DNA of 10,243 nt from Bacteroidota bacterium (GTDB lineage: Bacteria > Bacteroidota > Bacteroidia > Bacteroidales > Lentimicrobiaceae): assembly GCA_023428585.1 (NCBI GenBank), contig JAEYXG010000217.1, positions 1-10,243 of the forward strand, in the 5' to 3' direction. The notes beneath the pieces were generated by a model that saw only the letters and a list, made by a program, of their open reading frames with translations, was not told where the DNA came from and ran no database searches. A program made the position numbers and the translations under genes. Shown piece after piece: positions 1 through 6,862 of the stretch; the first letter of the stretch is position 1; every line of letters begins with the position of its first letter.

Positions 1-26
1 AGAAATTCCAGTTCAGCAAGCGCTAA
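1..26 (+). CDS. rpsI: 30S ribosomal protein S9, 3' end only
   Basis: Only the last seven codons and the TAA stop (24-26) lie in the window; the gene enters from the left edge. The third frame reads KFQFSKR-stop. This is the conserved C-terminal tail of ribosomal protein S9 (compare the QFSKR end of the E. coli protein), whose final basic residues reach into the decoding centre of the 30S subunit. Position fits as well: rpsI directly upstream of rpsB-tsf is a common order in Bacteroidota. The call rests on a very short peptide plus context. Confidence 0.8.
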
Positions 27-32
27 TTTCAA

Positions 33-107
33 TTGGTGTTTAGTATCTAAATCAACAGGACCTCTTAGGTGTCAATTTACTGACTGATGGAGCTACCAGT
101 TGATTGA
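33..107 (+). promoter_or_regulatory. Three tandem hairpins ahead of rpsB, candidate leader RNA
   Basis: The 117-bp rpsI-rpsB spacer holds three inverted repeats in a row. Hairpin 1 pairs 39-43 (TTTAG) with 47-51 (CTAAA) around a TAT loop; TTG 33-35 and CAA 53-55 can extend it. Hairpin 2 pairs 60-63 (ACCT) with 67-70 (AGGT) around a CTT loop. Hairpin 3 pairs 72-82 with 97-107: ten pairs, one of them T-G, and one T-T mismatch, closing a 14-nt loop. It ends 36 nt before the rpsB start. No T-run follows, so this is not an intrinsic terminator. S2 represses rpsB-tsf through its leader in Escherichia coli; a similar role here is inference from position and folding alone. I see no clear TAnnTTTG-type promoter in the spacer. 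Confidence 0.4.
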
Positions 108-143
108 GTTTAACAGAATGTAAACAAATAACAAAAAAATTAA

Positions 144-1052
144 ATGGCAAGAACAAATTTTGATGAATTACTGGATGCCGGTTCACATTTCGGGCATTTA
201 AAACGTAAATGGAACCCCAATATGGCACCATATATCTTTATGGAGCGTAATGGTATCCACATTATAGATCTTTATAAAACCATAGCTAAAATTGATGAAG
301 CTGCTGCAGCAATGAAACAAATTACCAAATCAGGTAAAAAAGTTTTATTTGTTGCCACCAAAAAGCAAGCTAAAGAAATTGTTGCCGAGCATGTAAAGGC
401 GGTTGGTATGCCTTACGTTACAGAACGTTGGCCTGGTGGTATGCTAACTAACTTTGCCACTATTCGTAAAGCTGTTCGCAAAATGTCATCAATTGACCGT
501 TTGATGACCAGCCCGAGTTATGAGAATATCTCAAAGCGTGAACGCTTGCAAATAGCCCGTGAACGTGCCAAATTGGAAAAGAACCTCGGTTCAATCTCCG
601 ATCTGAGTCGCTTACCGGCTGCATTATTCGTGGTTGACATTATCAAAGAACATATTGCTATAGCTGAAGCCAGGAAACTTAATATCCCCACCTTTGCTAT
701 TGTAGATACAAATTCAGATCCTAATCAGGTTGATTTCCCAATTCCTGCAAATGATGATGCTTCAAAATCAATTTCATTGATCGTTAGCAAAATGGTTCAA
801 GCAATTGAAGAGGGGTTGATGGAGCGTAAAATTGATCGTGACAAGCGTGACGAAGAGAAGGAAGACAACCTGGGTGGTAAGTTGGGTCGTAATTATGACC
901 TTGAAGATGATGAGGAAGAAGAAACTATTGCCGGAACTGAACGCTTAAGGGCAAAACCAGTACCGGCTGAAGAGGCAGGTAGTGAAGGAAGAGGTCGTAA
1001 GCCACTTGCACGTAAACCACTTGGTAAGAAACCGGGCGGTCCACGTAAATAA
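144..1052 (+). CDS. rpsB: 30S ribosomal protein S2
   Basis: Structural protein of the small ribosomal subunit; S2 joins late in 30S assembly and sits near the head-body junction close to S1 where that is present. The 302-residue product has the Bacteroidota-type start MARTNFDELLDAGSHFGH. Family signatures are at residues 93-104 (TERWPGGMLTNF) and about 187-207 (IVDTNSDPNQVDFPIPAND and following). The conserved S2 fold ends near residue 225. The rest is an extra tail compared with the 241-residue E. coli protein: charged residues, an acidic cluster (DLEDDEEEE, 252-260), then a basic Pro/Gly-rich end containing RKPLARKPLGKKP. The ATG follows an A-rich stretch without a Shine-Dalgarno, usual for the phylum. 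tsf follows after 29 bp, so the two are probably co-transcribed. Confidence 0.98.
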   Translation: MARTNFDELLDAGSHFGHLKRKWNPNMAPYIFMERNGIHIIDLYKTIAKIDEAAAAMKQITKSGKKVLFVATKKQAKEIVAEHVKAVGMPYVTERWPGGMLTNFATIRKAVRKMSSIDRLMTSPSYENISKRERLQIARERAKLEKNLGSISDLSRLPAALFVVDIIKEHIAIAEARKLNIPTFAIVDTNSDPNQVDFPIPANDDASKSISLIVSKMVQAIEEGLMERKIDRDKRDEEKEDNLGGKLGRNYDLEDDEEEETIAGTERLRAKPVPAEEAGSEGRGRKPLARKPLGKKPGGPRK

Positions 1053-1081
1053 ATTGTACAATTAATAAACTGATTCTATTT

Positions 1082-1918
1082 ATGGCAAATATTACAGCTG
1101 CAGACGTAAATAAGCTTCGTCAGATGACAGGAGCCGGAATGATGGACTGCAAGAATGCACTTCAGGAAAATGATGGTGACTTTGAAAAGGCAATAGATTT
1201 CCTGCGCAAAAAAGGACAGAAATTAGCTACCAAGCGGGCAGACAAAGATGCCAATGAAGGTATCGTTTTGGCTCGTACCAATGATAGCAAGACTTTTGGC
1301 GTTATTTTCATGCTTAATTGTGAGACAGATTTTGTAGCTAAAAATCAGGAATTTGTTGATTTTACCAATTCAATTATGGATATGGCTATTAAATCAAATC
1401 CAGCCAATGTTGAGGAATTCAAGGCATTGAACCTTAATGGCCGCACAATTGGCGATAATATTACTGAGATGGTAGGTAAAACCGGTGAAAAGATGGAGCT
1501 AGCTCACTTTGAAGTGATCAATGCTCCTGCCGTTTTTGCTTACAATCATCCGGGAAATCGGTTGGCTACCCTTCTTGGTCTTAATAAAACAGGCATTGAA
1601 GGTATTGACCAGGCTGGGCATGAAGTAGCAATGCAGATTGCTGCCATGGCTCCGGTGGCAGTTGATAAGGATGATGTTCCAACTGATATTATTGAGCGCG
1701 AAATTGAGATTGGTAAGGAACAGGCTCGTCAGGAAGGTAAACCTGAAGAAATGGTTGAGAAAATTGCTTTAGGAAAGCTTAATAAGTTTTATAAGGAAAA
1801 TACGCTGCTTAATCAGGAATTTGTTCGTGATAACAAACTGTCAGTTCGTGAATACCTCAATAAATTAAGCAAGGATTTGACTGTTACAACATTCAAGAGG
1901 TTTATGCTTGGCGCTTAA
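1082..1918 (+). CDS. tsf: Translation elongation factor Ts
   Basis: Cytoplasmic guanine-nucleotide exchange factor that releases GDP from EF-Tu so the factor can be recharged with GTP. The 278-residue protein has the N-terminal UBA-like module (about 1-55) with family signature 1 (LRQMTGAGMMDCKNAL, 12-27). Signature 2 follows at 78-88 (LNCETDFVAKN); its TDFV residues (82-85) contact the EF-Tu nucleotide-binding domain in known structures. The dimerisation-type core fills the rest and length is normal for the phylum. It lies 29 bp after rpsB, the standard rpsB-tsf pairing, and is the last gene of the plus-strand unit: a strong terminator begins 50 bp after the stop. No Shine-Dalgarno precedes the ATG; the upstream DNA is A/T-rich. 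Confidence 0.98.
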   Translation: MANITAADVNKLRQMTGAGMMDCKNALQENDGDFEKAIDFLRKKGQKLATKRADKDANEGIVLARTNDSKTFGVIFMLNCETDFVAKNQEFVDFTNSIMDMAIKSNPANVEEFKALNLNGRTIGDNITEMVGKTGEKMELAHFEVINAPAVFAYNHPGNRLATLLGLNKTGIEGIDQAGHEVAMQIAAMAPVAVDKDDVPTDIIEREIEIGKEQARQEGKPEEMVEKIALGKLNKFYKENTLLNQEFVRDNKLSVREYLNKLSKDLTVTTFKRFMLGA

Positions 1919-1968
1919 TACAATTGACAAGCTAACTTTGGTTTTCAAGAAATTCAAAGTAACCTATG

Positions 1969-2001
1969 AAAAAAAGCCATCTTAAAGGATGGCTTTTTTT
2001 T
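1969..2001. terminator. Bidirectional Rho-independent terminator between tsf and yqeY
   Basis: A perfect stem pairs AGCCATC (1975-1981) with GATGGCT (1988-1994) around a 6-nt loop. It is flanked by seven A on the left (1969-1975) and eight T on the right (1994-2001). The A and T runs pair with each other and also give a U-tract on either strand, so it can stop tsf transcription on the + strand and the yqeY operon on the minus strand. It lies in the 144-bp convergent gap. I see nothing else convincing in 2002-2062. Confidence 0.9.
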
Positions 2002-2062
2002 ATTAGGTTGAAAATAACCGTTGTGCTTGGCACTTTAGGCCAGTCGTCTGATCTGTTGGTGT

Positions 2063-2512
2063 TTATTGGAGTTCTTGTTTTACGATCATTGCAATTGCCT
2101 TACTTTCAGCTTTACCTGCTAGCTGTTGGTTTGCAGCATTCACTACCCTGCCCATATCTTTCATACCAACAGCCCCCATATCACTAATCATTTTCTTAAT
2201 AAAGATTACGAGGGATGCTTCATCCATTTGCGATGGCAGGAATGCTGCGATTACTTCGGCTTGGGACAATTCAATGGTAGCCAAATCATTGCGATTCTGC
2301 TGAAGATAAATTTCAGCTGTTTCTTTACGTTGTTTAACAAGCTTTTGTAGAATTCTGATCTCTGAATCTTCAGAAATCTCCCCACCACTACCTTCACTGG
2401 TAAGGGCAAGCAATAATGCTGACTTAACGGCACGGAGAGCTTCGAGCTTTTCCTTTTCACGGGCAAGCATTGCTTTCTTTATCTCGTCGTTTATTTTATC
2501 TGTAAGGCTCAT
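2063..2512 (-). CDS. yqeY: GatB/YqeY domain protein
   Basis: Small stand-alone protein of the YqeY family, related to the C-terminal helical tRNA-binding domain of GatB, the amidotransferase subunit that converts Glu-tRNA(Gln). Its own cellular role is not firmly established. I place the start at the ATG beginning MSLTDKINDEIKKAM, giving 149 residues, the usual family length; an ATG 18 bp upstream would add MIMSIN and overlap ftsZ. With the chosen start, the gene begins one base after the ftsZ TAA, implying translational coupling. Family features are the charged N-terminal helix with LEALRAVKSALL (23-34), FLPSQM (91-96), DMGRVV (119-124) and GKAESKAI (133-140). It is the last gene of the dcw operon, and the bidirectional terminator lies just beyond it. 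Confidence 0.93.
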   Translation of the reverse strand: MSLTDKINDEIKKAMLAREKEKLEALRAVKSALLLALTSEGSGGEISEDSEIRILQKLVKQRKETAEIYLQQNRNDLATIELSQAEVIAAFLPSQMDEASLVIFIKKMISDMGAVGMKDMGRVVNAANQQLAGKAESKAIAMIVKQELQ

Positions 2513-2513
2513 A

Positions 2514-4052
2514 TTAATCGACATTATCATGCAAAAATGAATTATTTCCCTTCATTTCCACACCATCCTCACTTTTAAACAGAGTGTACCTTGAGACTTC
2601 TGTTTCCGAAGAGGGGGCTGTGTCGTGCAACTCGACATTACGACGCATATAAGCCGGTTGCTTTTCCAATTCGGCCAATCCATCGGCGGTTTTTATCTTA
2701 AGGCTCATCTCCTCAAGTTTCTGGGTACGGTCTCTGGAAATCTCCTCTTGTTTGACTTCCGGGTCATTTTTATCGTTGTTGAAAGTTTTAAGGAAATTAA
2801 AACCGGGGGGTGTTTTTCTTTCAGGAATGATTGCCGGCTCAGGTACTTTTGTTCCCGTTGATGATGAACCGGGGATTTCAAAAGTATAAATACGTTGATC
2901 TTCTTTATTCGCTTCTGTTTCAGAATGATGATTCAGTTTGTTATCCTGTGGAGTAGAATCATCCATTGAGGGAGTAATTAATTGAACTTCCTCTATAGGG
3001 GCAGCCTGAAATACTTCCTTTGGCGCCTCAGGGACAGAATTTGAGCTATTGAGATTGTAAACTATTTTTTCTGTTTCTTCCAGGTTTTTATTCTTGGAAT
3101 CAAATCCTGTAGCAATGAGAGTCAGGCTGATCTTGTCACCCAGAGATTCGTCAGTGCCATTACCCCAGATTATATCAGCGGTAGAACCGGCTTCATGCTG
3201 GATATAATCAGTAATTTCCATGACCTCATCGAGAGTTATTTCTTCATTACCGGAAGAAATATAAAGCAGTATATTGCTTGCGCCTCTAATATTGGCATCG
3301 TCAAGCAAAGGTGAAGTCATAGCCATCTGAACTGCTTCAAGTGCCCTATTTTCACCACTGGCCATACCTGAGCCCATGATGGCTTTGCCGCTTCCCTGCA
3401 TTACTGTTTTGACATCTTCGAAATCAACATTTATGTATCCTGTAACTGTAATTATTTCTGCGATACCTTTAGCGGCGACGGTTAATATATTGTCAGCTTT
3501 GCTGAAAGCCTCTGATAGCTTGAGGTCTCCTTCCAGTTCACGCAGTTTGTCATTGCAAATAATAAGCAATGTATCAACTGATTTGCGGAGTTCATCAATT
3601 CCGGCCTTTGCTTGCTGAGCACGTTTTCTTCCCTCAAAAGAGAAAGGAAGGGTTACAATGCCAACTGTAAGAATGCCTAATTCTTTAGCAAGAGAAGCAA
3701 TTACCGGAGCTGCACCTGTACCTGTTCCGCCACCCATACCGGCTGTGATAAACACCATTTTAGTGTTATTCTCCAGTAATTTCCTGATCTGGTCTATATT
3801 TTCAGTGGCAGCTTCTTTACCTACCTGAGGAATTGAACCAGCCCCCAGTCCTTTGGTGCCCAGTTGAACTTTAATGGGTACAGCGCTGGTATCAAGGGCC
3901 TGGCAATCAGTATTGCATATTACAAAGTCTACCCCTCGAATTCCTTGCTTAAACATATGGGTAACGGCATTGCTACCCCCTCCACCTACACCTATTACTT
4001 TTATTATGGAGGATTGATTTTTCGGCATCTCAAATTTCAGCATTTCGGGCAT
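2514..4052 (-). CDS. ftsZ: Cell division protein FtsZ
   Basis: Tubulin-like GTPase that polymerises at midcell into the Z-ring, the scaffold for the divisome. The 512-residue protein has the nucleotide-binding N-terminal domain (IKVIGVGGGGSNAV, 17-30), the tubulin signature GGGTGTG (107-113) and the T7 catalytic loop NVDFEDV (208-214), which completes the GTPase site of the neighbouring subunit. The folded core ends near residue 318. It is followed by a long, low-complexity, charged linker (about 319-460), then PAYMRRNVEL (466-475), which I take as the conserved C-terminal peptide that binds partners such as FtsA, and a further 37 residues ending NNSFLHDNVD. A long linker and extra tail are known among Bacteroidota FtsZ. 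ftsA lies 87 bp upstream. An AGGAG sits 8 nt before the ATG; MLKFEMP at codon 4 is an alternative but less well-placed start. Confidence 0.98.
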   Translation of the reverse strand: MPEMLKFEMPKNQSSIIKVIGVGGGGSNAVTHMFKQGIRGVDFVICNTDCQALDTSAVPIKVQLGTKGLGAGSIPQVGKEAATENIDQIRKLLENNTKMVFITAGMGGGTGTGAAPVIASLAKELGILTVGIVTLPFSFEGRKRAQQAKAGIDELRKSVDTLLIICNDKLRELEGDLKLSEAFSKADNILTVAAKGIAEIITVTGYINVDFEDVKTVMQGSGKAIMGSGMASGENRALEAVQMAMTSPLLDDANIRGASNILLYISSGNEEITLDEVMEITDYIQHEAGSTADIIWGNGTDESLGDKISLTLIATGFDSKNKNLEETEKIVYNLNSSNSVPEAPKEVFQAAPIEEVQLITPSMDDSTPQDNKLNHHSETEANKEDQRIYTFEIPGSSSTGTKVPEPAIIPERKTPPGFNFLKTFNNDKNDPEVKQEEISRDRTQKLEEMSLKIKTADGLAELEKQPAYMRRNVELHDTAPSSETEVSRYTLFKSEDGVEMKGNNSFLHDNVD

Positions 4053-4060
4053 ATTTTTAT

Positions 4061-4065
4061 CTCCT
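4061..4065 (-). promoter_or_regulatory. Shine-Dalgarno sequence of ftsZ
   Basis: On the minus strand AGGAG is followed by an 8-nt A/T-rich spacer and the ftsZ ATG at 4052, which is optimal spacing. It supports the first ATG as the start. No other gene in the window has a comparable site, and Bacteroidota generally initiate without one, so this one stands out. Confidence 0.7.
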
Positions 4066-4139
4066 AAATTTACTTGTTAATTGTGGGTTCTATAAATACC
4101 TTATGACTTTTTTATCAACAGGTTATTTGTTAATATCTA

Positions 4140-5405
4140 TTATACTCCATCCTCTTCAAAGAACTTCTTGATTTTATCAAGAAAGGATTTGGTGGTTTTC
4201 TTTTCAGACTTTTGAGGTTTGTCATTCTTATCTGATTTCACAACTTCTTTTTCATACCTCTTAAGCCCTATGATTACGAGTCCAATTCCCGTGGAGTACA
4301 TTGGGCTGGCCATTTCCTCCGGTACGCCGGGAGCCAGGTGCTCATTCGGATATCCGATTCTGGTATCCATACCGGTAATAAACTCAGTAAGCTGAGTAAC
4401 ATGTTTCAGCAAGGCTCCTCCTCCTGTGAGTACTATTCCGGCGATCAGTTTTTTTTCATATCCTGAGTTTTTAATCTCAAAGTGTACATGCTCAATGATT
4501 TCTTCCATACGGGCCTGTATGATACTTGCCAGGTTTTTTAAAGTAATTTCCTTTGGAGGCCTTCCGCGTAAGCCTGGTATAGCTACAATTTCCTCATCAC
4601 GGTTTTCACTGGCAAGTGCTGATCCGAACTTCACTTTAAGGTCTTCGGCATGTTTCTTAATTATTGTACATCCCTCCTTTATATCTTCAGTTATGATATC
4701 ACCGCCAAAAGGAATGACTGCAGTATGCCTAATTATGCCATCCTGGAAGATAGCTATGTCTGTGGTCCCGCCACCTATATCAACCAAGGCTACACCCGCT
4801 TCCTTTTCTTCCTCACTTAATACAGCTTCAGCAGACGCCAGTGGTTCCATCAATAATGATTCTATGCTTAGATTGGCCTTCTTAACGCATTTGCATATAT
4901 TTCGTGCCGCAATTGTTTGACCTGTAATGATATGGAAGTTTGCTTCGAGGGTGTGGCCAAGCATTCCTTTGGGCTGTTTGATCCCTGGTTCACCATCAAC
5001 AGTATACTCTTGTGGGATAGCCTCAATAATCTCTTCCCCCGGATTCATAGCCAGCTTGTACATGCTCTCAGTCAATCCATCAATGTCTTCCTGACTAATT
5101 TCAATTTCACTGTTAGGCCTGATAATTGAACCCCGATACTGAATGCTCTTTATATGCTGTCCTGCAATACCTACATTTACTGTTACTATATTGGAATTTG
5201 ACCTGGCTTCTGCCTCTTTGACTGCCCCAATAATACTTTGAACAGTATCTTCAATATTAGCGACAACACCCCTCTTAACCCCTATAGAGTCGGTACGTCC
5301 GAATCCCAATATGTCAATTTTCCCATTTTCATTTTTTTGTCCAACAATGGTAGCAATTTTGGTTGTTCCAATGTCGAGACCCACAATTATTTCAGAAGAT
5401 TCCAT
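4140..5405 (-). CDS. ftsA: Cell division protein FtsA
   Basis: Actin-like ATPase that anchors FtsZ filaments to the inner face of the membrane and helps recruit later divisome proteins. The 421-residue product carries the actin-family motifs in order: phosphate-1 (VGLDIGTTKIATIVG, 8-22), phosphate-2 (VALVDIGGGTTDIAIF, 205-220) and the adenosine motif (AGIVLTGGGALLKHV, 322-336). The SHS2/1C subdomain characteristic of FtsA lies between the first two (about 85-165). The C-terminus is a Lys/Asp-rich flexible stretch followed by an amphipathic helix (SFLDKIKKFFEED, 407-419), the expected membrane-targeting sequence. ftsQ ends 8 bp upstream. The 87-bp gap before ftsZ is the longest within the operon. 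No Shine-Dalgarno is visible before the ATG. Confidence 0.98.
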   Translation of the reverse strand: MESSEIIVGLDIGTTKIATIVGQKNENGKIDILGFGRTDSIGVKRGVVANIEDTVQSIIGAVKEAEARSNSNIVTVNVGIAGQHIKSIQYRGSIIRPNSEIEISQEDIDGLTESMYKLAMNPGEEIIEAIPQEYTVDGEPGIKQPKGMLGHTLEANFHIITGQTIAARNICKCVKKANLSIESLLMEPLASAEAVLSEEEKEAGVALVDIGGGTTDIAIFQDGIIRHTAVIPFGGDIITEDIKEGCTIIKKHAEDLKVKFGSALASENRDEEIVAIPGLRGRPPKEITLKNLASIIQARMEEIIEHVHFEIKNSGYEKKLIAGIVLTGGGALLKHVTQLTEFITGMDTRIGYPNEHLAPGVPEEMASPMYSTGIGLVIIGLKRYEKEVVKSDKNDKPQKSEKKTTKSFLDKIKKFFEEDGV

Positions 5406-5413
5406 ATATTTTC

Positions 5414-6214
5414 TTATTTAGAGCAAACAACTTGATTTTTATATTTTAGGTTAATTACCTTATAGTTATTCCATGCTAAATTCCTCATTCCTTCAGAGTA
5501 GAATATTCTCAGATTTCTCAATTTTTCATTGAGAGATGTTGTGTCACCAAGAATAATTAACTGATCGCCCACTTTTGGAACAAGTTCTATTTCCCTCATG
5601 TCATTAAAATATATCTGTTCAATCAGTGCTGATGTCAATGTGTCTTCTTCGAGCTTACTTGCAATCTTATGGATTTTCTCCAAATCAGGAGGTAATGCCT
5701 TTACTAATGTATAACCACGCCCTGATTCATTCATTACGGTGTCTATTTTGCTTTTTTTCAGGCTTCTTATGTTTCCATTTGCAACTTTTAATCTCACAGG
5801 AAAAAATGGATTAACCGGCATTCTGTGGCCTTCCCGGTCAATAATGCATTGATTGAAATCCTGATCCATGACTCGAATCAGAGGGTCTCTCTGCAATATG
5901 TTGGCTTTTACCACCCCGTTTACGTTAATTGAGATTGTAGCTTTTTTTATGTATGGATTCTTGGCAAGTAATTGATGCAATTTTTTGACAGGGATTCCCT
6001 CAACCGGCTGACCCTTGATCCTGATTCCGGCTTCAGTTATTTGTTGTCTTATTGTTGACTTGGTAATTAATTGAGGTGCATTGCCATAATCAATGTTAAT
6101 AATGAATTCACTGCAGAGAACCTCGTTTTGTTTTTGGTTGGCAAACACAAACAGGAATATAACCCCACAAGCCAGAAGGATAATAATGAGTATGCTTGCA
6201 ATTTTTTTCATCAT
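5414..6214 (-). CDS. ftsQ: Cell division protein FtsQ (DivIB family)
   Basis: Bitopic membrane protein of the divisome; its periplasmic part connects FtsL/FtsB and the septal synthase to the cytoplasmic ring. The 266 residues begin with a cytoplasmic stub of only a few residues (MMKK), then one hydrophobic membrane segment (about 5-25), then a periplasmic domain. The POTRA-like and following beta region is seen at about 50-115, with NPYIKKATISINVNGVVKANI (split here: NPYIKKATIS, INVNGVVKANI) and QRDPLIRV (108-115) matching the conserved FtsQ core. The C-terminus YKVINLKYKNQVVCSK is typical of Bacteroidota FtsQ. Sequence conservation outside the family core is low, so the call leans partly on its position between murC and ftsA. 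Two adjacent ATG codons begin the gene (6214 and 6211); the data do not decide between them. Confidence 0.93.
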   Translation of the reverse strand: MMKKIASILIIILLACGVIFLFVFANQKQNEVLCSEFIINIDYGNAPQLITKSTIRQQITEAGIRIKGQPVEGIPVKKLHQLLAKNPYIKKATISINVNGVVKANILQRDPLIRVMDQDFNQCIIDREGHRMPVNPFFPVRLKVANGNIRSLKKSKIDTVMNESGRGYTLVKALPPDLEKIHKIASKLEEDTLTSALIEQIYFNDMREIELVPKVGDQLIILGDTTSLNEKLRNLRIFYSEGMRNLAWNNYKVINLKYKNQVVCSK

Positions 6215-6253
6215 CTGATTCTATAAGGTAAAGAGATGTTTGTTTACTTACTT

Positions 6254-6832
6254 TTATTTAAATAATTCTTCAATTTCAGGTACCAGTTTATCAATGTCAC
6301 CGGCACCCAAGGTTAATAATATGTCAGGTTTATTGTCTTTTAAATAGGTTAATACCGCTTCCTTCTGCAGTAGAATCTTATTTTTAACAGGTGTTATATC
6401 AAGCAACATTTGTGAATTTATGCCTTCAATGGGAAGCTCTCTTGCCGGATAAATTTCCAAAAGAATCAATTTGTCTAACAACGATAGGCTTCGGGCAAAG
6501 CTTTGTGCAAAATCCCTGGTTCTAGAGTAAAGATGGGGTTGAAATATTCCGGTTATTTTTCGTTCAGGATAAATATTTCTTACTGAATTGATACATGCAA
6601 TCAATTCCTCAGGATGATGGGCGTAATCATCTATAAATAGGAAATCCTTCTTGATTATTCTATGATCAAAACGTCGCTTTACACCAATAAAGTTATTGAT
6701 TGAATTAACGATGGTTTCTGTGTCAACGCCATATAGATATGAGGCAGAAGCTGCTGCAATGGCATTTTCAACATTAAAGAGCCCGGGTAATAAAGGATAA
6801 AAACCTTTGATAATTGAATCAGGAGTATGCAA
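6254..6832 (-). CDS. murC: MurC C-terminal fragment
   Basis: In-frame continuation of murC beyond the TAA. It contains the conserved PGLFNVENAIAAA (full-length residues about 275-287), GVKRRFDHR, DDYAHHPEEL (327-336), FQPHLYSRT (356-364) and LTLGAGDID (432-440), that is, the end of the ATPase domain and the C-terminal domain. Independent translation looks poor: between the stop and this region the only possible start is the TTG at 6832. The purine-rich AGGGAGGG (6856-6849, minus strand) ahead of it is 16 nt away, too far for a normal Shine-Dalgarno, and simply encodes Arg-Glu-Gly in the murC frame. I therefore regard this as part of the interrupted gene rather than a separate one. ftsQ starts 39 bp downstream of its stop. 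Confidence 0.6.
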   Translation of the reverse strand: MHTPDSIIKGFYPLLPGLFNVENAIAAASASYLYGVDTETIVNSINNFIGVKRRFDHRIIKKDFLFIDDYAHHPEELIACINSVRNIYPERKITGIFQPHLYSRTRDFAQSFARSLSLLDKLILLEIYPARELPIEGINSQMLLDITPVKNKILLQKEAVLTYLKDNKPDILLTLGAGDIDKLVPEIEELFK

Positions 6833-6862
6833 ATTGAATTGATATCTACCCTCCCTGAGTAT

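Noticed and set aside
2023..2033. Small palindrome GTGC-TTG-GCAC downstream of yqeY
   Set aside because: Only four pairs, no T-run on either side, and a strong terminator lies close by.
1966..2187. Short + strand open frame after tsf
   Set aside because: Its first codons are the terminator hairpin and the rest runs into yqeY antisense, so it is not a plausible gene.
4062..4098. Possible Bacteroidota promoter (TTTA, 20 nt, TAAATTTA) on the minus strand before ftsZ
   Set aside because: It would start transcription at or after the ftsZ Shine-Dalgarno, which contradicts that site, and both boxes lack the key G.
4112..4120. DnaA-box-like TTATCAACA between ftsA and ftsZ
   Set aside because: One mismatch to the consensus, a single copy, and no other origin features nearby; expected by chance in A/T-rich DNA.
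4426..4920. 164-codon open frame on the + strand inside ftsA
   Set aside because: Lies wholly antisense to a certain gene, has no recognisable motif or start signal, and its composition mirrors the ftsA codons.
6832..6856. Independent start for the murC C-terminal half (AGGGAGGG then TTG)
   Set aside because: Spacer of 16 nt is too long, TTG is a weak start, and the purine run is explained by Arg-Glu-Gly codons of the murC frame.
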